A program made the position numbers and the translations under genes. Under the pieces are notes generated by a model that saw nothing but the letters and a program-made list of their open reading frames with translations, searched no databases and was not told the origin of the DNA. Below, one piece after another: positions 36,589-44,371 of a DNA stretch of 64,000 nucleotides; the stretch's first letter is position 1, and the number at the start of each line of letters is the position of its first letter. Location: contig NZ_JABFCN010000028.1 of the NCBI RefSeq assembly GCF_013087515.1, positions 161,910-225,909 on the forward strand, read 5' to 3'. This stretch comes from Rhizobium sophorae (GTDB lineage: Bacteria > Pseudomonadota > Alphaproteobacteria > Rhizobiales > Rhizobiaceae).

Positions 36589-37056
36589 ATGCCAGTCACC
36601 TTGGATGCGATCGATCGCCATATCCTGCGCGTGCTTCAGCGTGACGGGCGTGTTTCAAACGTCGATCTGGCGAGAGAGGTAGGCCTGTCGCCATCGCCGT
36701 GCCTGCGTCGCGTGCGGCTGCTGGAAGAGGCCGGGATCATCGATCGCTACGTCGCCGTGCTGGACCCTGCAAAAGTCGGGGCGGGGCTGACGGTCTTTGC
36801 CCGCGTGTGGTTCAAGACGCAGGACGCCGAGGTCACGCTCCGCTTCGGAGAAGCCGTCAGGCGGTTCCCCGAGGTGATGGAATGCTACCTGACGACAGGG
36901 GAATGCGACGCCGTGCTTCGGATCGTCACCGCCGATCTGCATAGCTACTGGCGTTTCCAGGCCGATCACCTGACGCGCATCCCGAGCGTCCTCAGCGTCA
37001 AGACCGACGTGCCGATGGAAACGCTGAAGCGGAGTTACGAACTGCCGTTGCGATAG
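36589..37056 (+). CDS. Lrp/AsnC-family transcriptional regulator
   Basis: 155 residues from ATG 36589. The helix-turn-helix covers about 5-55 (LDAIDRHILRVLQRDGRVSNV, DLAREVGLSPSPCLRRVRLLEEAG), followed by the RAM ligand-binding domain (GLTVFARVWFKTQDAEV, FPEVMECYLTTGECDAVLRIV, IPSVLSVKTDVPMETLKRSYELPL). Lrp-type proteins respond to amino acids and often control a divergent neighbour; here that neighbour is argG, with 124 bases of shared control region, so regulation of arginine metabolism is a fair inference. Confidence 0.87.
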   Translation: MPVTLDAIDRHILRVLQRDGRVSNVDLAREVGLSPSPCLRRVRLLEEAGIIDRYVAVLDPAKVGAGLTVFARVWFKTQDAEVTLRFGEAVRRFPEVMECYLTTGECDAVLRIVTADLHSYWRFQADHLTRIPSVLSVKTDVPMETLKRSYELPLR

Positions 37057-37072
37057 GCGTCGTGCTCGATCC

Positions 37073-37180
37073 CTATCCCAAGGGAGAGGTGTTCCGGTTC
37101 CTTGCCAGCCAGACGAGGCCGGTGACCAGGAGCAGGATCATCGCGGCATGGGTGATGTAATCGAGCGTGGTTTGTGGGGT
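37073..37180 (-). pseudogene. Fragment of a small membrane protein
   Basis: On the minus strand a frame reads TTLDYITHAAMILLLVTGL, then VWLARNRNTSPLG and a stop at 37073-37075. It has one hydrophobic helix with a natural-looking C-terminal end. Its upstream part is replaced by a family A repeat. Parent family unknown. Confidence 0.35.
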
Positions 37181-37198
37181 CGTACGACCATCCCTCCG

Positions 37199-37268
37199 GC
37201 CTCGTCCTGAGGTGCCCCAGAGGGGCCTCGAAGGACGGGGCCGGCCACCGGCGTCTCATCCGGCGATA
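37199..37268. repeat. Intergenic palindromic repeat, family A, half copy
   Basis: About 65 bases match the reverse complement of the right half of 818-967, including GTCCTGAGGTGCCC, CGAAGGACG and GGCCACCGGCGTCTC. Confidence 0.7.
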
Positions 37269-37602
37269 TCAGCATGCAGCGCCACTTGCCCTCCCTGCCA
37301 CCCTGCGTGGCAGGTGTTCCGGCGTTTGATGGATTCAGGATGCAGTGCTGCGGCGTGTCCTTCGAGGCTTCGCCCTTCGGGCTGCGCGTACAAGGATAAG
37401 GGACGTTGTAGGATGCCGCACTTCCAATAGATACGTTGGTGATGCCGCACCAGCGTTGAAATGAGCCTCATCCCAAGGTGCGATCCGCTGAGAGTGGGAA
37501 GCGCCCTCCCCAAACTTTTTGTAATGGCGGTAATGGTTGCATCCGCGTTTGGCGGACAAACCTCCGATCCTGAGGGTCTGGGCCAGAGGGCCGGCGAGAG
37601 GG
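37269..37602. other. Intergenic region with further repeat debris
   Basis: 334 bases without a supported gene. It contains TGTCCTTCGAGGCTTCGCCC and a second block with CCTCATCCCAAGGTGCGATC, both reminiscent of extragenic palindromes, but I could not delimit complete elements. Confidence 0.35.
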
Positions 37603-38496
37603 TTACTCGACCTGGATATGAATATGGTCGTCGTGGCGGGCGGCGCGACAGCCTTGAAAGCGGATATGGCCGTCGGTGATGCCGAGCGCGTTCTTCAGAT
37701 GCGGCTCGATGAAGATCTTCTGCAGGCCGAAGCGCGCAACGCCTTCGCTCGTCAACCAGCCGATCGCGGCCGATGTGCGCTGCTCCTCGATGCGATAGGC
37801 CGGAAACAGAGGCTGCAGCACATTGAAATCCCAGCGGGTTGTGAGCCAGTCGTTGCGCCCTTCGCATGGCAGTTCGTCGCCGGGGGCGGGTTGCTCGAAG
37901 GCGAAATAGCCGATCGGGGAGCGGGTGGCGCCATTCAGGAAGGCGCCGTCCACATCCCTGTAATAATAGGCGAAGTCCAGCTTTTTTCCGTCGGCATGCG
38001 ACAGATGCGGCAGCAGCGGAAAGCCTCTCACGAAGGGAAAATTCGCATCCAGCGCGACGGTGACGGTTCCAGGAAATTCCCTGTCCATGTGGGCGGCAAG
38101 CGCCTTTGCCAGATCGTGCACCTCGGGTGTGACGTAGTTGCGGTTCAGCAGGCAATAGATCGGGGAGCGGACCACGAGCCGGTCCGCGGCGTCGGCGAGG
38201 CAGGAGAGGGGAACCCGCCCGAAGATCGGCGCGGCGAAGGTCGCGGTAAAGGTGGCGCTAGCATAGCAAAGCAGGAAGATCGCAAGCTTGGGCAGAAATC
38301 GCCGTAAGCCCCAGGCGCGTGAGGCGGCCAGCGCCACGAGATAGGCGATGCCGCCGATCTGCGTCAGCAACGTCAGAACGAGAACGATCAGGGCGTGGAG
38401 AGCAAAACGGAACACGGGAAGGCCTTGGGGACGTTGCCATTCCCATAAGCGAGGGGATGGTGGCGCGCAAGGCGGATGGTGGAGTGCGCGGCTCAT
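37603..38496 (-). CDS. Membrane-anchored LAS-type metallopeptidase candidate
   Basis: 297 residues from ATG 38496. Two hydrophobic helices (about 30-62 and 66-92) are followed by an extracytoplasmic domain. Residues 166-175 read SHADGKKLDF and the C-terminus reads RHDDHIHIQVE (His288-His293). Together they match the zinc pattern of LAS peptidases (S-H-x-x-G-x-x-x-D and a final H-x-H) seen in MepA, VanX and VanY. A murein endopeptidase or carboxypeptidase role is inferred from this. Cys115, Cys209-like and late Cys (FQGCRAARHDDH) sit near the site. The gene is divergent from a MarR-GNAT fusion. Confidence 0.65.
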   Translation of the reverse strand: MSRALHHPPCAPPSPRLWEWQRPQGLPVFRFALHALIVLVLTLLTQIGGIAYLVALAASRAWGLRRFLPKLAIFLLCYASATFTATFAAPIFGRVPLSCLADAADRLVVRSPIYCLLNRNYVTPEVHDLAKALAAHMDREFPGTVTVALDANFPFVRGFPLLPHLSHADGKKLDFAYYYRDVDGAFLNGATRSPIGYFAFEQPAPGDELPCEGRNDWLTTRWDFNVLQPLFPAYRIEEQRTSAAIGWLTSEGVARFGLQKIFIEPHLKNALGITDGHIRFQGCRAARHDDHIHIQVE

Positions 38497-38534
38497 TTGC
38501 GCGTCCCCTGAAGTGCCTTGAATTGACAGGATCA

Positions 38535-38558
38535 ATTATCTGACTAAAGTCAGATAAT
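38535..38558. promoter_or_regulatory. 24-base palindrome abutting the MarR-GNAT start codon
   Basis: ATTATCTGACT and AGTCAGATAAT form perfect 11-bp arms with a 2-base centre, directly before ATG 38559. A TTGACA hexamer lies at 38523-38528. The position would let a bound MarR dimer block transcription and translation of its own gene and cover the divergent promoter. Confidence 0.75.
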
Positions 38559-39434
38559 ATGACCTACGATCCTGTCTCTCGCGTCCGTCGCTTTAACCGT
38601 GCCGTCACCTCCGAAGTCGGTGCTCTCGATACGTCTTTCCTCGGACGCGGCCGTCCGCTGGGTGCCGCCCGCGTCCTCAATTCGATCGGCCGCGGGCAAT
38701 CGGATGTTGCGGTGATCCGCGATTATCTCGGTCTCGACTCTGGCTTGATGAGTCGCCTGCTGCGCAGTCTGGAAGAGGAGGGTCTCATCGAGACGGTGCC
38801 GAACCCTCAGGACGCGCGTCGCCGCGTTGCCAGGCTGACCGAAACCGGCCGTTGCGAGTTTCAGGCTTATGAAGCGCTTTCCAATGCGCAAGCGAAATCG
38901 TTTCTGGCGCGCCATCGTCGCCCGGACGAATTGCTGCGCGCCATGGATATCGTCGCTTCTTCGCTGAGACGTGAGCAGATCGTGCTCGAGGAGAAAGACC
39001 CGCGACACGAGGACGCCAGCTATTGTCTGCGCGAATACTACGGCGAACTCGCACGCCGCTTCGAGAAGGGTTTCGATGTATCGCTTTCTCGCGATCCAGA
39101 CGCCAAGGATATGATCCGTCCGCGCGGTGCGTTCCTGGTGGCCATGTCGGATGGGCTGCCGATCGGCTGTGTCGGGCTGAAGGGCAATGGCGGCGAGGTC
39201 GCGGAGATCAAAAGGCTCTGGGTCGCCCCATCCGCGCGTGGCCTTGGCCTCGCAAGGCGCCTTATGTCAGCTGCCGAGAACATCGCCCGCGAACTATCCA
39301 TCAAGCTCCTGCGTCTGGATACGAATAGCGCGCTGCCCGAGGCAACACAACTTTATCGCGGAACCGGCTGGAGCGAGATCGACCGTTTCAATGACGACCC
39401 ATACCCGGACACGTTCTTTGAGAAGCGCCTTTAA
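38559..39434 (+). CDS. MarR-type regulator fused to a GNAT acetyltransferase
   Basis: 291 residues. Residues about 1-145 form a winged helix (RVLNSIGRGQSDVAVIRDYL, LDSGLMSRLLRSLEEEGLIE, DARRRVARLTETGRCEFQ). Residues about 150-291 form a GNAT domain (DAKDMIRPRGAFLVAMSDG, EIKRLWVAPSARGLGLARRL, LRLDTNSALPEATQLYRGTGW). This MarR-GNAT fusion is a known bacterial architecture, but its target is usually unknown. A 24-base palindrome immediately upstream is the likely operator. The divergent gene encodes a metallopeptidase candidate. Confidence 0.87.
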   Translation: MTYDPVSRVRRFNRAVTSEVGALDTSFLGRGRPLGAARVLNSIGRGQSDVAVIRDYLGLDSGLMSRLLRSLEEEGLIETVPNPQDARRRVARLTETGRCEFQAYEALSNAQAKSFLARHRRPDELLRAMDIVASSLRREQIVLEEKDPRHEDASYCLREYYGELARRFEKGFDVSLSRDPDAKDMIRPRGAFLVAMSDGLPIGCVGLKGNGGEVAEIKRLWVAPSARGLGLARRLMSAAENIARELSIKLLRLDTNSALPEATQLYRGTGWSEIDRFNDDPYPDTFFEKRL

Positions 39435-39472
39435 GCGAAGCTCGCTTTGGGCCGCTACACACTTCTCCTTCG

Positions 39473-39597
39473 TTATTCCTGTGCTCGTCACAGGAATCCA
39501 GTGCGCCCAAGTCCTTGGGCGCGGGAGAGTTTGTTGCTTAGTTATTCAGGGCGCGGACGCGCCGTGGCTGGATTCCTGTGACAAGCACAGAAATGAA
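39473..39597. repeat. Intergenic palindromic repeat, family B, full copy
   Basis: Terminal inverted repeats of the type TTCCTGTGCTCGTCACAGGAATCCAG (left) and CTGGATTCCTGTGACAAGC (right), enclosing GCGCCCAAGTCCTTGGGCGC. Lies between the convergent MarR-GNAT and aldo/keto reductase genes. A half copy is at 27401-27450. Confidence 0.7.
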
Positions 39598-39714
39598 GGC
39601 GGGGGAGGCGGCGCCGCTGTCCCGCCCTTCGCAGGGCTCAGGGCGTTCGGCCCTGCGATCGATTCACTGGATCGATCGCTCCTGCTTTGCAGAACCGGGC
39701 CTCACCCCTGCCGG

Positions 39715-40746
39715 TCAGGCGGCGAAGCGCTCCGCTATCGGGCGGCGGCGCAGGTTCGGCTGTGTCATTGCAGGCGGGTTATAGGCAGCCTCCAGCGGGC
39801 CGGTGTCGGTGCCGGGCGGGACGATCGCGTCGATCCGGTCGAGGATTTCGTCCGTCAGGCTCACCCCGGCGCCGGCAAGCAGATCGTCGAAGTGCTCCAT
39901 CGTGCGCGGGCCGATGATCGCCGAGGTGACGGCGGGATGGGCGATGGTGAAAGCCATCGCCATGTGCGCCAGCGAAAGACCTGCCTGCTGCGCGAGCGGG
40001 ATGAGCCGTTCGACCGCGTCCAGCCGGCGCTCGTCGTTCATCTGCCTGGGGAAGCGTTTGGCGCGAGCGCTGTCGGGTTGCGGTGCGCCCTTGCGATATT
40101 TGCCTGTGAGCATGCCCATCGCCAGCGGGCTCCACACCATCGCGCCCATTCCGTGACGCTCGCAGGCGGGCAGAACCTCGCGCTCGATGCCGCGGTTGAG
40201 GATCGAATAGGGCGGCTGCTCGGCGCGGAAACGTGCCAGCCCACGGCGCTCGGAAACCCATTGCGCTTCGATAATCTCCGAGACGGGGAAGGTCGACGAT
40301 CCCACGGCGCGCACCTTGCCCGTCCGTATCAGGTCGGTGAGGGTCGATAGCGTCTCCTCGATATCGGTATCGGGCGCCGGCCGGTGGATCAGGTAGAGAT
40401 CGATATGGTCTGTCTGCAGGCGACGGAGCGAATCCTCGACTGCGCGGATCAGCCAGCGGCGCGAATTGCCCTGTCGGTTTGGGTCGTCGCCCATCGGCAG
40501 ATGCGCCTTGGTGGCGAGCACGACGTCGTCGCGCCGGCCCTTGAGTGCCTTGCCGACGATCTCCTCGGATTCGCCGCGGCTGTAGATATCGGCGGTATCG
40601 ATGAAGTTGATACCGGCATCGAGAGCCTTGTGGATGATCCGGATCGAATCCTCGTGGTCAGGATTGCCAGCGGCGCCAAACATCATCGCGCCGAGGCAAT
40701 AGGGGCTGACCTTGATGCCGGTTCTTCCAAGCGTGCGGTATTGCAT
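39715..40746 (-). CDS. Aldo/keto reductase
   Basis: 343 residues. TIM-barrel aldo/keto reductase motifs are in order: GINFIDTADIYSRGESEEIVG (catalytic Asp and Tyr), VVLATKAHLPMG (catalytic Lys), DLYLIHRPAPDTDIEETL (catalytic His), and the NADP-binding SAIIGPRTMEHFDDLLA. It resembles YajO/YhdN-type enzymes that reduce aldehydes and ketones with NADPH. The start codon faces the TetR gene across a 134-base control region carrying two TetR-type palindromes, so induction by a toxic carbonyl compound is plausible. Confidence 0.88.
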   Translation of the reverse strand: MQYRTLGRTGIKVSPYCLGAMMFGAAGNPDHEDSIRIIHKALDAGINFIDTADIYSRGESEEIVGKALKGRRDDVVLATKAHLPMGDDPNRQGNSRRWLIRAVEDSLRRLQTDHIDLYLIHRPAPDTDIEETLSTLTDLIRTGKVRAVGSSTFPVSEIIEAQWVSERRGLARFRAEQPPYSILNRGIEREVLPACERHGMGAMVWSPLAMGMLTGKYRKGAPQPDSARAKRFPRQMNDERRLDAVERLIPLAQQAGLSLAHMAMAFTIAHPAVTSAIIGPRTMEHFDDLLAGAGVSLTDEILDRIDAIVPPGTDTGPLEAAYNPPAMTQPNLRRRPIAERFAA

Positions 40747-40825
40747 GGTCTGTTCCTTTTATTGGGAGGTGAACTTCGTGCGCATCGATGTGGCCAACAC
40801 CGTCTCGCTGTGCTAATTTGCATAA

Positions 40826-40841
40826 ACGGAACCGTATTCCG
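40826..40841. promoter_or_regulatory. TetR-type operator, upstream half
   Basis: ACGGAACCGTATTCCG contains the inverted repeat CGGAA-N5-TTCCG. It shares its left arm ACGGAAC with the palindrome at 40849-40865. Confidence 0.6.
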
Positions 40842-40848
40842 CTTATAT

Positions 40849-40865
40849 ACGGAACAATGTTCCGT
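40849..40865. promoter_or_regulatory. TetR-type operator palindrome
   Basis: ACGGAACAATGTTCCGT is an almost perfect palindrome (8-bp arms around one base), 16 bases before the TetR start. Two sites spaced 23 bases apart, about two helical turns, suggest cooperative binding. Confidence 0.7.
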
Positions 40866-40880
40866 TTTGCAAGCGAGTGG

Positions 40881-41501
40881 ATGATGGGCGACGAGAGAAA
40901 AGAGCATGAGGACGGCCTGAAACCCGGGGAAAGGGCGGACAGGCGCGTGCGCGCCGACGCCAAGCGCAATCTCGACGGGCTGCTTCAGGCAGCATTGACC
41001 GTGTTTGCGACCTCCGGCGTCGATGCCCCGGTGCGTGAGATCGCGGAGAAGGCCGGCGTCGGCATCGGCACCGTCTACCGGCATTTTCCCGAGCGTTCCG
41101 ACCTCGTCGTCGCCGTCTTCCGCCGCGAAATCGACGCCTGCGCCGACGCCGCGCCGATCCTTGCCGCCGAACATGCGCCGGGCGAGGCGCTGGCCAGATG
41201 GATGCAGCGTTTCGTGGATTTCATCGCGGCAAAGCGCGGGCTTGCGGCGGCCCTGCACTCCGGCAACCCGGCCTTCGATCCCTTGCCCGCCTACTTCCAG
41301 CAGCGGCTGCAGCCGGCCCTTCGCTCGCTTCTCGACGCCGCCGCTGCCGCCGGCGAGGTCCGCACCGATATCGCTGCCGAGGATCTTCTGAATGCGGCCG
41401 CAAGCCTCAGCATGCACGCCTACGCCCAAGGGTCCGAACATGCCCGGCGCATGGTTTCCCTGCTGGTCGACGGGCTGCGCTACGGCGCGGTTCCGAGATG
41501 A
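40881..41501 (+). CDS. TetR-family repressor
   Basis: 206 residues from ATG 40881 (ATG 40884 is next in frame). The frame upstream to 40788 runs through the operators and is rejected. The DNA-binding domain is LDGLLQAALTVFATSGVDAP, VREIAEKAGVGIGTVYRHFP and ERSDLVVAVFRREI at about 30-80. The ligand domain is alanine-rich (TDIAAEDLLNAAASLSMHAY). It most likely represses the divergent aldo/keto reductase and itself. Confidence 0.87.
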   Translation: MMGDERKEHEDGLKPGERADRRVRADAKRNLDGLLQAALTVFATSGVDAPVREIAEKAGVGIGTVYRHFPERSDLVVAVFRREIDACADAAPILAAEHAPGEALARWMQRFVDFIAAKRGLAAALHSGNPAFDPLPAYFQQRLQPALRSLLDAAAAAGEVRTDIAAEDLLNAAASLSMHAYAQGSEHARRMVSLLVDGLRYGAVPR

Positions 41502-41523
41502 AGATGCGCCGATGAAACGGGCT

Positions 41524-41555
41524 GTCGCCCGTCGCTATGAGTTGGGGCGGGCGAC
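41524..41555 (+). terminator. Hairpin after tetR
   Basis: GTCGCCCG at 41524-41531 pairs with CGGGCGAC at 41548-41555, about 20 bases after the TetR stop. No T run follows. Confidence 0.4.
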
Positions 41556-41691
41556 GGTCTGGCATCATCAGGTCCGTATCGACAGCTCGGTATCCTCTTC
41601 AAATGGCGTCGAGAGGTAGCGGGCCGCGGGCGAGATATTCCGAGCAGAGGTCGGCATTGGCCCGACATTCCAGGGGTCGTCGCCGCATCAG

Positions 41692-41716
41692 CCTGCTCGA
41701 ATAGTCATCGAGCAGG
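41692..41716. terminator. Hairpin downstream of the small minus-strand gene
   Basis: CCTGCTCGA at 41692-41700 pairs perfectly with TCGAGCAGG at 41708-41716, with a 7-base loop. It lies about 100 bases after the end of the gene at 41819. The surrounding 41502-41818 holds no supported gene. Confidence 0.45.
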
Positions 41717-41818
41717 GGCGGCGGGGCGCTGGCGCAACGGAAGTGGCAAGCGAAAGCGCGGCATCCCAACGTCTATCATCGCAGGATGCCGTGGCGCTTC
41801 GATGGATGGAGTGGGGTC

Positions 41819-42022
41819 CTACTGGTGATCCATCTGCTTCGACAACTCGGCAAAAAGCCTGTCGCGGTCGGTGTTCATCTGGACGAGATCGACGGCGACG
41901 GTGATGGCGTGGCGTCCTTGGACGCTGTCGATGTCGAACTTCCTGTCGCAGCACCATTGCCGAACGGCATCGGTGACGATGGTTATTTCATCATCATTGA
42001 GTGAGATGAGCGACAGGAGCAT
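41819..42022 (-). CDS. Small hypothetical protein, 67 residues
   Basis: From ATG 42022, which has GGAGGGTACGAAG directly upstream, a strong ribosome site that decides the start over the two earlier ATGs. The protein reads MLLSLISLNDDEITIVTDAV, then RQWCCDRKFDIDSVQGR and ends AELSKQMDHQ. It is soluble, acidic and helical. No family recognised, but the composition is normal. Confidence 0.6.
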   Translation of the reverse strand: MLLSLISLNDDEITIVTDAVRQWCCDRKFDIDSVQGRHAITVAVDLVQMNTDRDRLFAELSKQMDHQ

Positions 42023-42105
42023 CTTCGTACCCTCCATGAAGCGGCAAGAGCACCTATGGTCTCTCAAGCGGTCGTGTCGATGATCCGATGGCGTTTACTC
42101 TACGC

Positions 42106-42270
42106 TCATTCCACAGCAATACCACGGCCATCTTGACACGGTTTGGTGACAGCCGAACGATCCCGACAGGCGGCCGTCAGAGCGGTGCCTGCCAGGATTG
42201 CTGGATCTTCTGCATCGGGATTTTCCGTCTTGATGATGCGGACGCCTGCGATGCGGCCGAGGTATTCCAT
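42106..42270 (-). CDS. Possible small ORF, 54 residues
   Basis: ATG 42270 to a TGA at 42106-42108. The peptide MEYLGRIAGVRIIKTENPDA then EDPAILAGTALTAACRDRSA has a plausible composition but no clear ribosome site and no known family. It lies 32 bases downstream of the reductase gene on the same strand, so it could be a remnant or an operon tail. Confidence 0.3.
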   Translation of the reverse strand: MEYLGRIAGVRIIKTENPDAEDPAILAGTALTAACRDRSAVTKPCQDGRGIAVE

Positions 42271-42302
42271 CGGGAAGCGCCTAGGATACCGACTGAACTC
42301 GT

Positions 42303-42944
42303 TTATTTCGCCAGCACGATATGCGTTGCGTGTTCGGTTGCGACATGCTCGGCGACGCGGAAGCCGAGGGCCGGGAGGTCGATGCCTGTGAACATTGCTT
42401 CGCCCTTGCCGAGGACGACGGGGGAGATGGCGAAATGCAGTTCGTCGATCAGGCCGGCCTGCAGATATTGGCGGACGGTGCTGACGCCGCCGCCGATTTT
42501 CACATCCTTGCCGCCGGCCGCGGCCTTCGCCTTGTCAAGCGCTTCCTCGACGCCGCCGGTGATGAAGTAAAACGTCGTGCCGCCCTCCATGACGATAGGT
42601 TCGCGGGGATAATGCGTCAGAATATAGGTCGGTGCGTGATAGGGTGGATTCGGTCCCCACCAGCCCTTCCAGGCATCATCCGGCCAATCGCCGCGGATAG
42701 GGCCGAACATGTTGCGTCCGAGAATGAAGGCGCCGAAATTCGCCATGCCGCGGGCCGCATAACCCTCGTCGACGCCTTCAGAACCGCCGTCCTTTCCGAT
42801 CATCGCACGGAAGGTGCGGGTACGGAAAAACCATTCGAACATCTCCGTTCCCCGCTTGCCCAGCGGATCGTTCATGCTTTGCTCCGGCCCGGCGCCGAAA
42901 CCATCCACGGAAAGGGAAAATGCTGCGACACGCACCTTGGACAT
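42303..42944 (-). CDS. RibD/DHFR-like NADPH reductase
   Basis: 213 residues from ATG 42944, behind GGAGGAGAGCAGC. The RibD C-terminal/dihydrofolate-reductase-like fold shows MSKVRVAAFSLSVDGFGAG at the N-terminus, GAFILGRNMFGPIRGDWPDD, YILTHYPREPIVMEGGTTFYF and DVKIGGGVSTVRQYLQAGLI, in which the glycine-rich GGG binds NADPH. True folate reductases are shorter and differ in the pterin site, so the substrate is unknown. It is divergent from an HxlR regulator, the usual partner of such reductases. Confidence 0.85.
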   Translation of the reverse strand: MSKVRVAAFSLSVDGFGAGPEQSMNDPLGKRGTEMFEWFFRTRTFRAMIGKDGGSEGVDEGYAARGMANFGAFILGRNMFGPIRGDWPDDAWKGWWGPNPPYHAPTYILTHYPREPIVMEGGTTFYFITGGVEEALDKAKAAAGGKDVKIGGGVSTVRQYLQAGLIDELHFAISPVVLGKGEAMFTGIDLPALGFRVAEHVATEHATHIVLAK

Positions 42945-42973
42945 GCTGCTCTCCTCCATCTGATTGCGGACCG

Positions 42974-43020
42974 AAACTAGTTGCGTTGTCGCATAAGCGA
43001 TCCTATATTGCAACCAGTTT
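42974..43020. promoter_or_regulatory. Inverted repeat in the reductase/HxlR control region
   Basis: AAACTAGTTGC (42974-42984) and GCAACCAGTTT (43010-43020) are inverted with one mismatch and 25 bases between, in the 90-base divergent spacer. The right arm ends 14 bases before the HxlR start. Candidate HxlR operator. Confidence 0.55.
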
Positions 43021-43034
43021 TAAGGAGAGAATTC

Positions 43035-43550
43035 GTGGATATTGAACTGAGGTCGGGCTGCCCGATCAACCTGACGATGGAAGTGCTGGGCGATCGGTGG
43101 AGCCTCATCATCATCAGGGACATCATGTTCGGCAACCGCCGCCATTTCCGCGATCTCCTGACCCATTCGGAGGAGGGAATTGCCTCCAATATTCTGGCCG
43201 CCAGGCTGAAGCGTCTGCTCTCGCTCGGATTCATCAGCAAGCGGGACGACCCGAGCCACAGCCAGAAAGCGATCTACAGCCTTGCGGAGCCAGCGATCCA
43301 GCTCGTGCCCGTCTTTGCCATGATCGGTGCCTGGGGACGACGCCATTTGCCTGTAAGCGAGGAGTTGAGCATTCGAGCGCAGCTTCTCGAAGAAGGCGGG
43401 CCGCCGCTGTGGGACGAGTTCATGGAGGATCTCCGGCAGATCCACATCGCCGACCCGATCCGTGGCGCCAACGGCACCTGCACCTCACCGGTGCTGGCGA
43501 AGCTAACAGCTGCGTTCCTCGAGGTCCGCGCGAGATCGCAGGCGTCCTGA
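43035..43550 (+). CDS. HxlR-family transcriptional regulator
   Basis: 171 residues from GTG 43035, chosen because TAAGGAGAG lies 8-14 bases upstream and because HxlR proteins begin just before the Cys in CPINLTMEVLGDRWSLIIIR. The winged helix follows: RHFRDLLTHSEEGIASNILA and ARLKRLLSLGFISKRDDPSH. The C-terminal extension of about 60 residues (EELSIRAQLLEEGGPPLWDE) exceeds the minimal 100-120 residue family size. Cys8 (RSGCPIN) could be redox- or electrophile-sensing as in related regulators. Likely target: the divergent reductase. Confidence 0.85.
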   Translation: MDIELRSGCPINLTMEVLGDRWSLIIIRDIMFGNRRHFRDLLTHSEEGIASNILAARLKRLLSLGFISKRDDPSHSQKAIYSLAEPAIQLVPVFAMIGAWGRRHLPVSEELSIRAQLLEEGGPPLWDEFMEDLRQIHIADPIRGANGTCTSPVLAKLTAAFLEVRARSQAS

Positions 43551-43565
43551 AGCCGGCTGGCCCGA

Positions 43566-44369
43566 TCAGCCGCCGGCGCCCTGATATTTGCCGGTGGCAT
43601 ACCGCCAGTGAGCGATTGCCAGCAAGACCCAGATCGGCCCACCGACAAGAGACACCGGCCCCGCCCAGTCCCCGAGGATCGGGATGGGCTTACCGAGCAG
43701 GGCGCCGACGGGGACCGAACTGGTGAGAGCCAACGGGACCGCGGTGATGAGAATGGTCTGGATGCCGCCCGGAAAAATATTGAGCGGGTAGCGGGTCAAT
43801 TCCCAAAAGCCGAAGAAGATCGAGAACAGGTGGTTGGACCGCACCCAGATCAGCGCCGTGGCGCCGATCATGGTGATAAGCGCACCCGTCAGCAGCGTCG
43901 CGCTGGTAAGCGCAGCAATGAAGAATGACGCGGACCAGACCGACCAGGTGAAGTCGACGGACAGAACGGCCCAACCCATCAGCACCACCGCCAGGATGAC
44001 GTGACCGGCATAGCCGATATTGAGGCCGGAAAAGACCAGATAGGCCCAGGGGCTGAAGGGCTTGACCAACAGGGTGTCGAAAGTGCCGAGCCGCACCAGT
44101 TCTTCGAGGTCGCGCAATTGCACGAAGCTCATCGCGGCGCCGAGCGAATAAGCCAGCAGCTGGAAGCTGAACAGCAGGGCAAGCTCCGGCCAGGTCCAGC
44201 CGCCGAGCGTATCGAAGCGGGCGAGCAGGATGCCGATGGTGGCGAAGACGCTGCCATAGGAAAGGATCTGCGCAAGACGGTCGAGCCAGAAGGCGCCGCG
44301 ATATTCCATCTGGGAGCGGACATGCATCCGCACCAGCAGCGGCAGGACGCGCAGGTGATGCATGAGCAT
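43566..44369 (-). CDS. ABC-2 type permease (ABC2_membrane_6/DUF990), second subunit
   Basis: 267 residues from ATG 44369, behind GGAGGTTGATC. Six hydrophobic segments, with typical family stretches QMEYRGAFWLDRLAQILSYG near the N-terminus, LEELVRLGTFDTLLVKPFSP in the cytoplasmic loop, and LTRYPLNIFPGGIQTILITA. The frame continues far upstream on this strand through the neighbouring gene, but that part is out-of-frame shadow. It is the last gene of a three-gene ABC operon. Confidence 0.83.
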   Translation of the reverse strand: MLMHHLRVLPLLVRMHVRSQMEYRGAFWLDRLAQILSYGSVFATIGILLARFDTLGGWTWPELALLFSFQLLAYSLGAAMSFVQLRDLEELVRLGTFDTLLVKPFSPWAYLVFSGLNIGYAGHVILAVVLMGWAVLSVDFTWSVWSASFFIAALTSATLLTGALITMIGATALIWVRSNHLFSIFFGFWELTRYPLNIFPGGIQTILITAVPLALTSSVPVGALLGKPIPILGDWAGPVSLVGGPIWVLLAIAHWRYATGKYQGAGG

Positions 44370-44371
44370 GA

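Noticed and set aside
39187..40350. 387-residue plus-strand frame
   Set aside because: Joins shadows of the MarR-GNAT gene, a palindromic repeat and the aldo/keto reductase; no coherent domain.
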